A stretch of DNA of 64,000 nt, taken from NCBI RefSeq assembly GCF_905475395.1, contig NC_058339.1, positions 44,153,172 through 44,217,171 of the forward strand. The letters run 5' to 3'. Below, in pieces: positions 1 through 12,273 of the stretch (positions within the stretch are counted from its first letter, which is position 1; each line of letters starts with the position of its first letter). The stretch comes from Chrysoperla carnea. Taxonomy: Eukaryota; Arthropoda; Insecta; Neuroptera; Chrysopidae. A program made the position numbers and the translations under genes. Below the pieces are notes generated by a model. The model searched no databases, was not told the DNA's origin, and saw only the letters and a program-made list of their open reading frames with translations.

Positions 1-841
1 GTCTTAAAAATTTCCAAGTTTTTTTTTTTTTAATTTTATGGTAAAAAGTGTTGTCCCTTCTCGAAAACGAAATCAAAAATTTTTAAATACTACAAAATCA
101 TCAAAAACATAAAAAAATAAAAATACAAAGAAAATTTTATAAGCTATTAAAATACTCGTAAGATTAGAAACGAAAAGCACGAGAAGCATGCAGTATATAA
201 CTATAAAGAGCGCAGTGTCTATTGCATTTTTTTCGTTTCCAATCTTACAATTATTTAGCTATTTATTAATTTATACATTTTAGTCCGTTATAAAAACATT
301 GCCCATTCAGTTTCCTAGCGCGGCTTACCATGGTGAGCACACTGACAAAATCCGTCACGTAACAAAATGATATATGCTCTGTGTGATTTATATCCAAAAC
401 TATAGATATGGATGCATACGACTGAAAATTAATATTTAGAAAAAACTGCAAGAAAAAATTAACGCTTTCTGTTTTCTTAAACACAAAATTTAACTCTTTT
501 GGTTAATATGGTTATTAAGTGGAATATACAAAGCTATGGATCTGAACATTAACGAACGTATCTACCACACTTCGTTTGTGTTCTTAAATTATTATGGTTA
601 TTATTAATTAAGTTTGGTTTGTATAAAGTTATATTGTGAACATAAATAACATTCATTATTCATTATTTTTCAGTCATCTATACGTCCTTATTCATAAAAA
701 AAAATTTTGTTTAAATTCTTTATTACAAAATTTAACTCTCTAAAGTACTAAAGAAGATTATTAGATCAGCTATTGATATTCCTTTTAAATTAAAACACAG
801 TATTTTTATACCCTTTATATCATATATAATATCAAAGTATA
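1..841. other. AT-rich non-coding stretch
   Basis: No supported gene. The open frames here are short, lack splice-site context and have the low-complexity composition expected of AT-rich DNA. Poly-T and poly-A runs are the only visible structure. Confidence 0.5.
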
Positions 842-856
842 CTAATTTGAGTCCTA

Positions 857-1067
857 GGTTGGGTTCGGTGATATTAGCTGTCCACGAAGGACACACTTAG
901 GCTATAGAGCCCATTGTGATACCATATATGTGTTTTACCACCTTTCCGATGATAATTTCATTTATCAGCTCCTCAATTTTATTAATAGTTGTGATGCACT
1001 ACACCAGTCCATCACAACTATTAATTCGATTAATTTTGTTGCGACGGCGGGAATCAAGCCAGCTACC
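857..1067 (-). repeat. tRNA-derived SINE, copy 1 (5'-truncated)
   Basis: This copy shares the body of the two complete copies at 7918 and 49882, including the stretch around gtgttttaccacctttcc and the gcgacggcgggaatcaa end, which is a B-box on the minus strand. The A-box half of the tRNA-like head is missing. A 15-bp direct repeat (CTAATTTGAGTCCTA at 842-856, with one mismatch at 1068-1082) flanks it exactly, as expected for a 5'-truncated product of target-primed reverse transcription. Confidence 0.8.
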
Positions 1068-1082
1068 CTAATTTGAGCCCTA

Positions 1083-4040
1083 AAATATTGATAAAAATTG
1101 TTCGTTTCAGTTAACAGGAACTGTACTTATGATCTAAGATACTCGGTATATTCAATAAAGGTGTTTCCACGTTCGATTTTTCATTCCCGACACATAGTTT
1201 TGTAGGCAACACAAAGTTTTGTAAGGTGAGCGTGGTGAAAATATCATTTAACAAAATGGAGAAAGCGATGGAAACTCTAAAAGAGTGTAGTATATCTCAT
1301 CTTAAAGTTTCTTCCAAACAATATACGTGTGAATCTATAGGAAATATTTTCTTAATACACCGGTTTCTTGTACGAAACTCCAAAATATTCGAGAACAATT
1401 TAGAATAGATTTGTTATCTAAGAAGCGAAGTCTAAGGGTGGATGATAAAAAGTTACGAAAATAGAATAACGCTCTATAATGTTTTGGAACTTGGAAGAAA
1501 TTTGTTTGGTCTTTCAAGAGCAGCCCGAAGAGAATAAACTTTAAAAAAAGAATGGGTATAAATTTAAATCATTTTAAATCATGACAGAATCAAATATTAA
1601 TAATTTTTAATAATATTAGATGTTTTGGAACTAGCAACAAATTTATTGAATTTTCAAGAACTGATAAATGAGAATCATACTTAAAAGTGCATAGCTAATA
1701 TTTTACAGATTAATTTTGAAAACATGAATTAAACTGAGAATAAAGTAACATTTCGCGTTATTATTACTGACGCATGTAGCATACTTTCGGTTGCGGGCTC
1801 AATTTCCACCATTGGCACAAAATTAATTTGAATAATTTCAATTGGCTGTTGTAATTTATGATATATGCATGAAAGAGTTAAACTAAGCCACTGAAAATAA
1901 AGTCAAGAGATGGGGAAGACTGCGGTAAGTCCATTTATCACGCTAGTGGAGTTAAACGTACGACCGATGTGAATATTTTTACCACTCAGGTATATCATAG
2001 ACAAACCGCACGGGTTCTATCTGCAAGATTTCCCGTACAATGATAAATAGCTAATTATCACTCCCACAGTGTGCCAAATTTAATTTATCTGTTGCACTAA
2101 AGTGGTAATAAGGGTTATCGCACGAAAAATAGTAAAAAAAAGTGTATTTATCCCGTATGAGAAACGAACAAATTTTATCTGTGTGTATATGTGTATAATT
2201 AATTATAAAGAAAGAAAAAATTCGTATACTCCGAGTTTTTTATGGCATTAATTTTCTTGAAAAATTTTATTTGTTTTCTTTTTTATAATTTTCCTGTCAT
2301 TTAACAAAAGTATATATGTGAAGAAAAATAAAATAATAAATACAACAAAATATTTAAGAAAAAAAAATTAATAATTATAAATATTAAGTAATATAGGCAT
2401 CATATTAATACACGCGGACAGTGTGACTCAGTTTTGCTAAAAATTGTTATCTTCTCTTAGTCACGATGAGCTTTTCCTGTGGCAAACGATTGTTTTGTTA
2501 TAAACATCTCGTTCAACGTGTTCCTTTGGAGCCTTACAATGAACCAGTACCTGACAATATCAAAACAATTTGATAATTTTTAACAAGTTAGATGTCGTTA
2601 TAATCATTGTATGGCAATTATCTTAAATAGGTAAAATATTGCTAGTTCAGTTCCAAAGAAAATCGTTTTTATGAAGAATTCGAAACAATATGAAATATAC
2701 ACTTATTATGCATTTTAATATTTATTATATTCTTATGGATTAAGAGCCAGGCCAAAAAAAATTCGTTGAATTTACTAAAACTGATCATTTGAGGATTGGT
2801 TATAGTTGTTGTGTACACAAAGATACTACGGTCAGTCAAGCAAACGATAGAATAGGGGTCAGATATATGCTATCGAAACGGTGCAGTTTTACGTGGTACT
2901 AAAATGAATTTACTAAAACTGAAAATTGTATATTGCCTGTAAATAACAGTGATGATTCTCAGTGAGTTAAACGTTAGAACAGAGCTGGTCAGTCAGCCCT
3001 TATTTATGAACAATAAATAGATAAGATTCATTTATGATTTCCGTGGTATTTAAATGAATTGGATATATAAAAGGCTGAAAATTGTTATACAATTATTATT
3101 ATTTATAGTCTTATCCAGTTATCATATAATAAAAGTTATTTGCTAGTGATCGTGTCAATTCATGGACAACTCTCGTATATTATCAAAACGGGTCGAAATG
3201 CCACGCTGAGTATGTAACGCAGCGTATACAATATTGCACTTTTCATACAATAATTGATCAAAAATATTTAACGTTTGCTTTCCATATTGAACAAAATTTT
3301 TAATTTCATATTTCAGCAACTAGTATTAGATAGAAAATCAATGTAGATTATAGAAATCATGTGTTTTTATGTAAGCGCCAACATGAGTGATGAAAATTAT
3401 TTTTTAACAAAATGGTGGAAGCGATGGTAAGTCAAGGAATATATATGCTTATTTTTCAGCACAAAGTTATTCTTCAAGCATGAGTTCTTTCCAATATCTT
3501 TAGGTGGGTTCTTGTACAAAGTTCCAAAATATTTCAAGTTATTGAAACAAACTTTTTCTATCTGAGAAACCAAATATACCAGTGAATTCGAGAATGTTTG
3601 ATTGACAATTTAAGTAATTTAAGAAATAACAAACTTATACACATTGTACATTCATATCTTTTGACAGAAAGCAGAATTATTTTCCGTATAATCCAAGAAT
3701 AAGGAAGCAGTAAAGAATTTTTCAAGCAAGAAAGTTTATTACATTTTTAATACCATACATAATTTTTACTTAATATAAATGAGTGGGTGGAGACTGCACT
3801 GACAACAAAACCCATCTAACAACATAGCAAACTAAAGGAATTGTATATTAAATATTTTTTGGGGTGAAAAGTCTCTACTGGGATGATGTAAATTCATTTA
3901 GAATATGGCAAACAAGAAGGCTATTTGTTAATAATACCCAACTGTGTAATATAACAATACACATAATATATAGTTCCGCATATTACTAACAAGAGGTCTC
4001 TACTTGCGTTTTTTTTTAAATGTAGTAATATTAAATACTA
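1083..4040. other. Intergenic DNA with diverged short repeats
   Basis: No gene is recognised. A segment at about 1236-1300 (around aaaatggagaaagcgatgg) reappears diverged at about 3385-3540. A TATA-like TATATAAAAG occurs near 3063 with no gene attached downstream. A 35-codon open frame at 2466 is listed separately. Confidence 0.4.
2466..2573 (+). CDS. Short unrecognised ORF (35 aa)
   Basis: The ATG opens a 35-residue frame with more balanced codon and amino-acid composition than its AT-rich surroundings. It is preceded by an acceptor-like tcttctcttag. No donor lies in it and I recognise no family, so it could be a terminal-exon fragment, a decayed gene piece or chance. Confidence 0.15.
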   Translation: MSFSCGKRLFCYKHLVQRVPLEPYNEPVPDNIKTI

Positions 4041-4385
4041 GAGTGGTACCCACCCGCTTCGCTGGGTTTAAAAGTAAAGATTGATAAAGATTGCTCTCGC
4101 TTATCCCCTTTCTATAACACTCGAAATATTGGTAAGGATTGTTTTACACAGGTAAAATAAATGTATGGTTTTCTATTTTTTTAAATGTATAATAGTAACT
4201 AGCTAAGAGCTTCAATTATTTCAATCTTTAAAACATCAGGTTGTAATCCAGGATCTCATGTGTTATTCTGATAATCAGCTATATTGCTGTACAGTTTCAT
4301 TAAAAACCATGCTCTAGTTTTAGCGTGAAAACGTAACAAACAAACAAACAAACATGCTTACTCTGGCATTTATAATATATAGAGA
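4041..4385. repeat. Non-LTR retrotransposon 3'-end fragment, copy 1
   Basis: It starts with the hairpin-forming cacccgcttcgctgggttt and ends in a caaacaaacaaac run followed by gcatttataatatatagag. The same order of blocks recurs at 10655-11145 and, truncated, at 19545-19840. Such tails are typical of insect RTE-like LINE 3' regions. The class assignment is inference because no reverse transcriptase is present. Confidence 0.6.
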
Positions 4386-6947
4386 TTTTTTTCATTTAAT
4401 GGTTGTTAATTACAAGCAATCTATATTTAAATGAATTTTTGCAAGTTAAATATTTTTTTATTATCATTTTTTTTCTTTTTAATGTATTAAACGTTTTAAT
4501 GGGTTTACTTGCTAAATATCTAAGAGAATAACTTACATAATTTTTATCTTATAAATATTTAGACGTGCATCAAATATTTAATTTAAAAAAATTAAACTTT
4601 TAGTTTGTAGCTCATTTTATAACTTGAAGGTTTTAAAAAATATTTTTTTATCCTTTTGGGAAATTAATTTTGCAATGCGATAACATGTTTTTGCTTTGCG
4701 ATATACATAAAACTTATTTAGTAACTATTATCTTAATAGTTTATTCCTAATTTGATTACTTCTGGTTAATATATATTGGGTTTAATCACTCTCCTTATGG
4801 ACCAAAAAGAATGATGTAAGCACTTTTTTAATTAAAAATAGTGATGAAATTTTTTCAGCAAGTGGGTACTACGGATAACTAATTACAAGTAAGAAATAAC
4901 GGTACAAAACTAAACTTTCTAAACTTTATGAATTATACGTATCTAGTACATGTACATCGTACTTGTTAACCGGCATTATTTGGGAAGTCTAATCATGATT
5001 CTGGTTATCAGAAAAAATCCCTTACACCTTAACTACTTAAGTTCAAAGCTTTATTTATTTGTGATATTTGAATTAAAGCATATAATAGGGTAAGATGTAG
5101 TACCTAGGGTCAAATTCAGCTTAAATTTTCTGTAGTTTCTCGACAGATATTGCTATTTATTAGATAGAATTTGTATTTCAATAAGGACTTTTTATGAGAA
5201 ATCAGGTACGTTGAAAACTTATTGCCAATGAAGTTTTATTAAAAAATCAAATAAATTAAAAATTAATAGATGCCAGAAAAGAAAAATTTTTTATTGTTCT
5301 GGCATGCTATTACTAAGCTGACCATTGATGGCATATTGTTTTAGGTAAGTCATTGGTTATTGGTGAGCAAGTTCTAATATCATATTCAATTTCAAATTTT
5401 AATTATAACGTTAAATTTTGAGGAGATAAAGTTTCAAATAGGCAAGCTCATTTACATTGATCTTCTTACATGATGTACTTTGAATGTATCATTTATACAT
5501 AGTAATATTACACTGCATTTTTCCAAGTTACTGTTTCCAAGTGAAGCTTCGCAAAAAGTGGGAAAAAGAGTTCTCATTCACCCCGAGTCATCAACCAGAA
5601 AACCATTTGAAGCTGTTGCTGGACTCTCAGATTTGCGGATGTTTAAGGGAGTTGTTTGTTTGGTTTTCAATGGTTCAATCGGTGGAGTGTTTCTAGGTAC
5701 CTTCAGATGTGAACCCTGCTACATTATGATATTATGTCATGGTCACATATTATGTTCCAGGAAGGATTCACACGTTTTAATTGATAGTTTGTTTTCAATA
5801 TTAAAATTCATAAACAAAGGATTTTGATACTTCAATGCATGGTTTAATAAAACACAAATTTTGATTCTAGATACTACACCTTCCCCTAAATATAATAATT
5901 TTGATAATTTTGCAAACATACGTAGTTAGTATAAGAAAAATAGGAAATTCGAGTACGAAGTCACGGGGAATATTAACCAAATAATTTATTTAATCAATAA
6001 ATTAAAATTGCCTATATTTTCGGCCTTTTTTCAGACACCGACACATTTGCAAATAAGTTTTCGAAAGTCTAGCCGTTATATATTTTACTGATTTCCATGG
6101 TTTGTCTCAAAACCATGTATAATGTAGAATTATATGTATATGTAATATTCTTGAAAAATCTTGAAGATTATGGTGGTTAGTAAAACAACACACGGACCGG
6201 TAAACGATTTTTAAAATTATCAAACTCTATTAAAGCAAAGTATTTTTTACATTGCAAACTTTTCCAATTACATGTTACAAGTTTACTTATACGTACAATA
6301 TATTGAAGAGTGCCGTACCTTGAATTAAAAATAAGATATGGTTTTAAAGTCATAACATTGGAAACAGTCACTTATTTTAGCACTATTTTTCCTAACTATT
6401 ATGTATTTTTCCCCAAATCGCGCTATCAAACAGTCATTAATAATAACTGCATTATATATTTGACATAATGGTATTTTATTAATATGCGGCGATAGCACAG
6501 GATCATAATACACGATGGATAGCATCCCAATGTATTTAATATCACCCCCACAGATTGTACCTGCGTCATAGAGCCTAGGTAAATGTGTCATAGAATATAG
6601 GAGATTGAAACATCGAACGCCAGAATTTTTTTTTTCGACTGATCCAGGAAGTATAGAACTTCTTTTTTTCTATTTCTACTACGCTAAACTATGGTTGCTG
6701 TTTACCTATGAGAAAACACGCAGTTTTATCATTAACTATCTGTCTATGATCACTGGTACAGGACGTACGCAATATCAAATAATAAGCATAGATTTAGGTA
6801 GAATATGGATAAAAAAACAAAACACAATACCCAACTTGTAAATAAATATAAAAACAATATTTTTTACGTTTTCCACTAAATATTTTTATTTTTATTTTAC
6901 ATGAAAATAAAGCACAATGACAATCATTCTCTGGGTTGCTTGCTTTA
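4386..6947. other. Intergenic stretch
   Basis: No supported gene. It holds the unassigned ORF at 5480-5827 (separate entry) and otherwise only AT-rich single-copy-looking sequence. Confidence 0.4.
5480..5827 (+). CDS. Unrecognised ORF (115 aa)
   Basis: A 115-codon frame starting at ATG in a stretch (about 5540-5720) with higher GC than its surroundings. A second plus frame is also open across the same bases, so the true frame is unclear. I see no motif, membrane segment or domain I can name and no neighbouring exon. It could be a retrocopied gene fragment, an exon of an unknown gene or chance. Confidence 0.15.
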   Translation: MNVSFIHSNITLHFSKLLFPSEASQKVGKRVLIHPESSTRKPFEAVAGLSDLRMFKGVVCLVFNGSIGGVFLGTFRCEPCYIMILCHGHILCSRKDSHVLIDSLFSILKFINKGF

Positions 6948-7430
6948 TAGTACAGTAAAAGATGTTACGAATAAAGTAAAATGAACGAAACCACTCGCAT
7001 GTTGCTAAAACCTCATGGGGTGTGATTCTTAGGTGTCAAATATCATTACTAAAGCATGAGTTAGTGGAACAAATGTTTCTATTTTTTATTCAATGAAACG
7101 ATCAATGTTAAAGTTGACTTACAAAATGAATTGATATGCAATTTGAATTACGTATACGTTATACATGTATGATAGTTTTTGATTATTTGATAAGCATGTA
7201 ACATTTACGTCATACATGTTGAATAATTACTAATTTTTTAAGTGAATTTATATTGATCGTTTCATTGATTTAACAATTTACTTTTTATTAACAATTAGCA
7301 CCTCTAACTTATGCCTTGCTAATGATATTAAACACCTAAGAAATACGTTTCATGAAGTTTTAGCAAAATGCGAGCGGTTTCTTTCATTTTCCTTTATAAG
7401 TCGATTTTTGTAACATCTTTTACTGTACTA
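6948..7430. mobile_element. Foldback MITE with long terminal inverted repeats
   Basis: The two ends are reverse complements beginning TAGTACAGTAAAAGATGTTA, and the complementarity continues inward (gaaacgatcaatg near 7095 against cattgatcgtttc-type sequence near 7260), so most of the 483 bp can fold back. TTA stands immediately outside each end (945-947 offset, i.e. 6945-6947, and 7431-7433), compatible with a 3-bp target duplication of the PIF/Harbinger type. There is no coding capacity. Confidence 0.75.
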
Positions 7431-7917
7431 TTACTTCTAATAAGTAGATTTAGTTCACAAGGCGTAACACTCTGCCCTAGGATGTAGAAACGTAGCACCA
7501 ACAATGTTCGTTCATAAAATAGACTCATGCTGTGCATCTAACTAGTTACAACACATCGTTTATCTTACTTCCCACTAGTGACATTTCTACATACATAAAT
7601 GTTAGTTAATTTTCTATTTTTTTGTTACTCTTTTTTTGTATAAACAACGGTTTTTTTTTTTCATTTAAAAACATCATTTATGTAATCATTTATTTCAATC
7701 TACTATTTGTAAACAAAAAAGTTTATATTTAATTACTATTGTCCACATGCATGCATTCATAAACACGTTTTATTCAAATAGTAAATTAAAATTATGAAAA
7801 AACCCAAATGATAAGCACTATGAAGACAAGCAAATAGCATTGAGTAGAGTCTAGGTAGGTTAAAAATTCCACGGACAAAAAGTAAAACTGTACCAAATTG
7901 TTGAAAATACTTCAATA
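7431..7917. other. Intergenic AT-rich stretch
   Basis: Nothing recognisable apart from the 13-bp left target-site copy of the adjoining SINE at 7905-7917. Confidence 0.4.
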
Positions 7918-8202
7918 GGTTAGGTTATATTGGCTGTCCCACGAAAGAGACATTTAGACTATAGAGTCCATTGTGATACAATATATGTGTTTTACCACCT
8001 TTCCGCTGATAATTTCATTTATCAGCTCCTAAATTTCAGAGGCTGAGTACACCTTGTTCATGCATATACCATGCACTACACCATCTCATCACAACTATTC
8101 ATTAAATTAATTTTGTTGAGACGGCGGGAATCGAAGTCGCTACCCTAAGCATACCGCGAACGGAATTGGTTACGTCTTAACCAACTAAGCTAATAGGACG
8201 AT
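7918..8202 (-). repeat. tRNA-derived SINE, copy 2 (full length)
   Basis: On the minus strand the element begins with a tRNA-like head (A-box TAGCTTAGTTGGTTAAG, B-box near 8130 of the GGTTCGANTCC type), followed by a body shared with copies at 857 and 49882. A perfect 13-bp target-site duplication, AAATACTTCAATA, flanks it (7905-7917 and 8203-8215), fixing both ends. Confidence 0.9.
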
Positions 8203-8215
8203 AAATACTTCAATA

Positions 8216-8640
8216 ACGTATACCAATTTTTTTTCAATGATTTCCTGATTTAAATATTTAATACTTGCATAACCGAGCTTAGTTAAAAAGACACGAATTT
8301 TATCTAATATAAGAACCGTTTAAAATGTTTCCACACGAATGCCAATTCGAATTTCCCGGTAATGTAGGTTATTTTGTTAACTACGATATATGTACATATT
8401 ACAACAACTATCTATCAACCAAAACTGACAAAACCATACGGATTTCACACTATACAATACGCCAACAGATGTCAGGAAGAGTATATATTTGCAGTTGATG
8501 TTTCAGTTTTTTCTGAAAACACGGAGAAAACAACATTTTCTAGAAACGTAACCTACTTACATAGATTTTTTCGCCCCAAAGACCCCCTGCATACTTAGTT
8601 TCATGAAAATCGTTGGTGCCATATAAGATGCATGTCAGAT
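8216..8640 (+). repeat. LINE-like 3' region, diverged copy
   Basis: It contains aaccgagctta, taagaaccgtttaaaa, the block around ccaacagatgtcag and a tail near tttcatgaaaatcgttggtgcc. The same blocks in the same order occur at 33776-34140, so the two are copies of one family. It is non-coding and heavily diverged. Confidence 0.55.
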
Positions 8641-9357
8641 AAATATCGTTTTTATTTATACCAAATATTTTTGCATTATTTTTATTACAACAAAAAAATA
8701 TTACATCACAATACTTTGGAGACTATATCTTTGTGTGTTCGTTGATTAAAGACCGTTGTTGATATGAACGTAACAGAAAAGATTTTCTAGCGTATACACT
8801 CACGTCATATAAGTATATATTATACAATATATAAGACGTATAGGATATCTACTATAAACAAATATGTAATACGTGATGTATTCAAATTAATTTATTTTAA
8901 AGTAAACATCATTTCTTTTTTTCAAAAAAATACACACAGAGCTGTCTTTATTATAAATAGGCTAAAAATTTATCTTGTCAAAAGATTTACCACCAGCAAT
9001 GAAATGGAATAATAGTAAATTCATTTGATAATTTAGTTATACAAAATTTCCTTTTAAATATAGAATACCTATGATTATTTACCGAAAAACAAATTATTAA
9101 AATGTGCGATTCATCTCCTTCCCTATTCCACAAGTATTCTCTTCTTCTTCTTTCCACAAATAAATAGTCTCATTTTGAATGATTTTTCTCAGTATCTTAA
9201 ATTTTTATCTGTTTTAATAACAAAGCGATAAATCCCTGAGTAATATTTCATTTATAGTTTTTGAATCCGATGTTAACGAGATAGGAATCTTTCAATTCTT
9301 GCTTGTAATTTTGAGAATAGCTTCCCTTTTGTAGCAACGAATCCGATACCTTTTTTG
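8641..9357. other. Intergenic AT-rich stretch
   Basis: No gene or recognisable repeat seen. Confidence 0.4.
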
Positions 9358-9470
9358 TTTGCACGATATCGACGACGGAAAACATGTCAAAGATATGTTG
9401 AAAATTTCGATTTCGAAAAGCGGACCCATTACAATAACTTCTTATTGTCGAAAGTTAACAAATCGTATTA
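9358..9470. repeat. Fragment of hairpin-ended dispersed repeat
   Basis: The block running from atatcgacgacgg to gacccattacaataacttc matches, with divergence, the longer copies at 18548-18790 and 42150-42312, which end in inverted AACTTCC/GGAAGTT half-sites. Confidence 0.45.
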
Positions 9471-9904
9471 AATGAAAAGTATTAATTTTTAAGTACAATT
9501 AATGATTCAATAGTTTGTTCAATCTGCTTTCAATTCACAAACACAGTTTTGAAATTAGTCTTAAAGGTCCATTTTAGGGCGTGATAGGCTTTTGTTTTTA
9601 TATTGGCATAAATGTCGTAGTAGACTCTAGACTGCAAATGTTTTCTGATTAGATTTCTAATTGATACGAATGGCGTTTAGATCATAGTTGCGTCACATTT
9701 TTCGCACAACTCATTTTTTCTCTAATCTGCTTCAATATCCATGCTTTGTAGAAATAACTACAATTTAATAAATGTAATAATTAATCGCGTAAATTAACTT
9801 GCTTAACCATTTAAGGTCGAACCAATTTTTTATATATTTTTTCACATACAGCACTGCTCAATAATATCAAATTTGCTAAGAAAAATAGACCGAAATGTTA
9901 AAAA

Positions 9905-10553
9905 AAAAGTGAAAACAAGCAATTGACTGAATTGACTGTTAAAATACCATGTATAGGGTTGATTGTCAGTGATTGCAATGTTTTTAAAAACTTATAAAAT
10001 TTAAAAAAACCACCACAATTATCACCACCTTTTTGGTTTTGGAATACTTCGAAAATTTTCGAAACTATTTTCTAAATTTTTTTTTTCGTTTTTCCAGAAT
10101 ATTTCTTCACCAGGCTACTAATTAAAGTTAGGTACATGCAAATTTCATTCAATTCCCTATCATTTATAGTTTTAGGGAAAATGGACACCAAAATTTGTCA
10201 TATTTTACGCCCTCACGGATACACAATTATGTTAACAAACAAATGTTTCAAACGAAAGTTGTTTATTTTTTTTATAGGGAACGTTTTTTAGAACGACTAA
10301 GTTGGTTATTTACGAACTAAAATTCAGTTTTTTGTGAGCACGCTATAAAAATTTCAGCTTGATATCTTTTTTCGCTTTTAAGCTACCGTGTATCGTATAA
10401 CGGACGGACATACAAATGGAAATGAACTAATTAGACGACTTTATAAACACCCATACCAAAAATTTGTTCGTATCATCAGTATTTCCAAGCGTTACAAACT
10501 TGGGCCTAAAATTAGTATACCCTTATATATATTTCATATATTTAGGGTATAAA
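9905..10553 (+). repeat. Dispersed repeat family A, copy 1
   Basis: It begins gtgaaaacaagcaattgactg, contains the tgttaacaaacaaatgtttc, ggacggacatacaaatgg and aagcgttacaaacttgg blocks, and ends near a terminal gtata hairpin. Nine other copies or fragments lie in this window on both strands. None has coding capacity. Confidence 0.7.
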
Positions 10554-10654
10554 AAGAGTATATATATATATATAAGAAAATACTATCTCAAAAACATGAT
10601 ATGCATAAATAAGATTTAAATATTTATTTTTATTTTTATATGTGAACTAGAGTA

Positions 10655-11145
10655 ATTAATACCCACCCACTTCGCTGGGTTTAAAAGTAAAGAATGACAA
10701 AGATTGCTCTCGTTTATCCCCTTTCTATAACACTCGAAATAATAGTAAGGATTGTTTTTCACAGGTAAAATATATGTATGGTTTTCTATTTTTTTAAATG
10801 TATAATAGTAATTATTCATTGAGTATATCAGAAAAGATGGAAGTGAAATCTTTTATATTGACTATTTTTACAGAAATCTGTAATTTTTGGTAATGTCAAA
10901 TGACTAATTTTACAGAAATCTGTAATTTATGGTAGTATCAAATTAAATTAATTTTTAATTTTTTTTTTTAATTTTTTTATTAATATTTCTTTATAAATTG
11001 TATCTCATGTATTATTCTGATATGTCAGCTATATTACTGTACAGTTTCATTAAAAACCATTCGCTAGTTTTAGCTTGAAAGCGTAACAACAAACAAACAA
11101 ACAAACAAACATGCTTACTTTCGCATTTATAATATATAGAGATAA
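10655..11145. repeat. Non-LTR retrotransposon 3'-end fragment, copy 2
   Basis: The longest copy of the family seen at 4041: cacccacttcgctgggttt at one end, an internal near-duplication around acagaaatctgtaattt, and the (caaa)n tract plus gcatttataatatatagag at the other. A minus-strand open frame of about 65 codons here also occurs in the 19545 copy, so it belongs to the repeat and is not a gene. Confidence 0.65.
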
Positions 11146-11689
11146 CATAGATATATAGTAATTCATAATAAATAATACTCATTTTTTATCATCATTTCAA
11201 ATAAGTCTTTTATATGTTTTTGTACTGAGAAAAGTAAATTTAAAAAAAATAAATTTTTTTTTTTATGAATAAGCATTTATCTAAAAAAAAATATACTTAC
11301 TAGAAAAAAACTAAAAAAATTCTACTACTCGGCAAGCAAAAGCAGCAAATTCTAATTTACTAAATTGAAGTAATAATAATAAATATTCAGCTGTCGTTAT
11401 TTCGCGATTTTATTTTCAATTTTACACAACATATTTTTATGAAATTAACTGTATGGTATGGAGTAGATATGTATGTTATAAAATTTTCAATTCAGTTTTC
11501 GCGGTATGGTACCATTCACCTCATATCATTACGAAATCCAAAAATACGATTTCATATAGAAATTTGAATGGTGAAAGTACCGGGAAAAGATACGTTTTTT
11601 TAGAATGCGCAGTGTGGTTTTTTTAATTTTCAGTTTTAAAAACTGTAAAACCCCGCTTAATCATCACGTGGAAAACACACAAATTAATT
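11146..11689. other. Left flank of the DIRS insertion
   Basis: AT-rich, no gene. The last 40 bp (11651-11689, around ccgcttaatcatcacgtgg) reappear at 16784-16823 on the far side of the DIRS element, showing that the element landed in a repeated sequence. Confidence 0.5.
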
Positions 11690-11733
11690 GTAAGATCGAG
11701 CGAGCCCGCCGAAGGCGGGTGAAGCTCGATCAT

Positions 11734-11866
11734 AATTATATTGATAGTTTCGTTCGAAGAGATCACTGTGTAGTACCGCCTTTGTGCGCTTATTCATTAC
11801 CACATAGTTCAACCATAAAATAAAATTAAGTAAGTGTATCCATAACAACTGGTTTATTTACCCTTC
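11734..11866 (+). repeat. DIRS inverted terminal repeat, left copy
   Basis: Reverse complement of 16556-16689 with minor differences (tttcgttcgaagagatcact here against tttcgttctcgagatcact there). The outer 44 bp of the element (11690-11733), which include the hairpin cccgccgaaggcggg, are not part of the shared inverted repeat. Confidence 0.85.
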
Positions 11867-11932
11867 ATACAGTTCAGAAGTGCTTTAGTTTAGGTAGAAG
11901 AGATCACTGGGAGGGTGATATAATGGGGGGGG

Positions 11933-12049
11933 AGTGATCTCTTCGAACGAAACTATCAATATAATTATGATCGAGCTTCACCCGCCTTCGGCGGGCTCGC
12001 TCGATCTTACAATTATATTTCAAGTTTCGTTCTCGAGATCACTGTGTAG
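11933..12049. repeat. DIRS internal complementary region
   Basis: 11933-12010 is the exact complement of the left end 11690-11767, and 12011-12049 matches the inverted right end 16651-16689. The join gatcttac|aattatattt therefore reproduces the junction a circular form of the element would have. In DIRS1 this region is thought to template completion and circularisation of the cDNA. Confidence 0.88.
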
Positions 12050-12154
12050 ATGTTCAGAGCTGTGTTAATCATATTTAATAAATTAAAATTTGATTAGTTA
12101 ACAGTATCAATTAAATGGGAGACCTTTTAATTACATCTTTATTAATATTAATTT

Positions 12155-12185
<31 letters not shown>

Positions 12186-12273
12186 AATTAGCAATTAAAC
12201 ATAAATAATAGGAACATATGCAAAATAATTTAAGTGAACAAAAACAAAGTTTAAATAAATAATATTAACATTA
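12050..12273. other. DIRS 3' untranslated region
   Basis: Between the internal complementary region and the recombinase stop. It holds a long T tract (about 12151-12170) and no other feature. Confidence 0.5.

Noticed and set aside
1921-1935. Mini first exon (MGKTA before GTAAGT)
   Set aside because: Too short; a similar ATG...GTAAGT at 3412-3431 lies in a diverged repeat, so both are probably chance.
10616-10819. Minus-strand ORF with a peptide shared with 19480-19677
   Set aside because: Both lie in copies of the same LINE-tail repeat; similarity follows from the repeat, and the frame is interrupted in the third copy.
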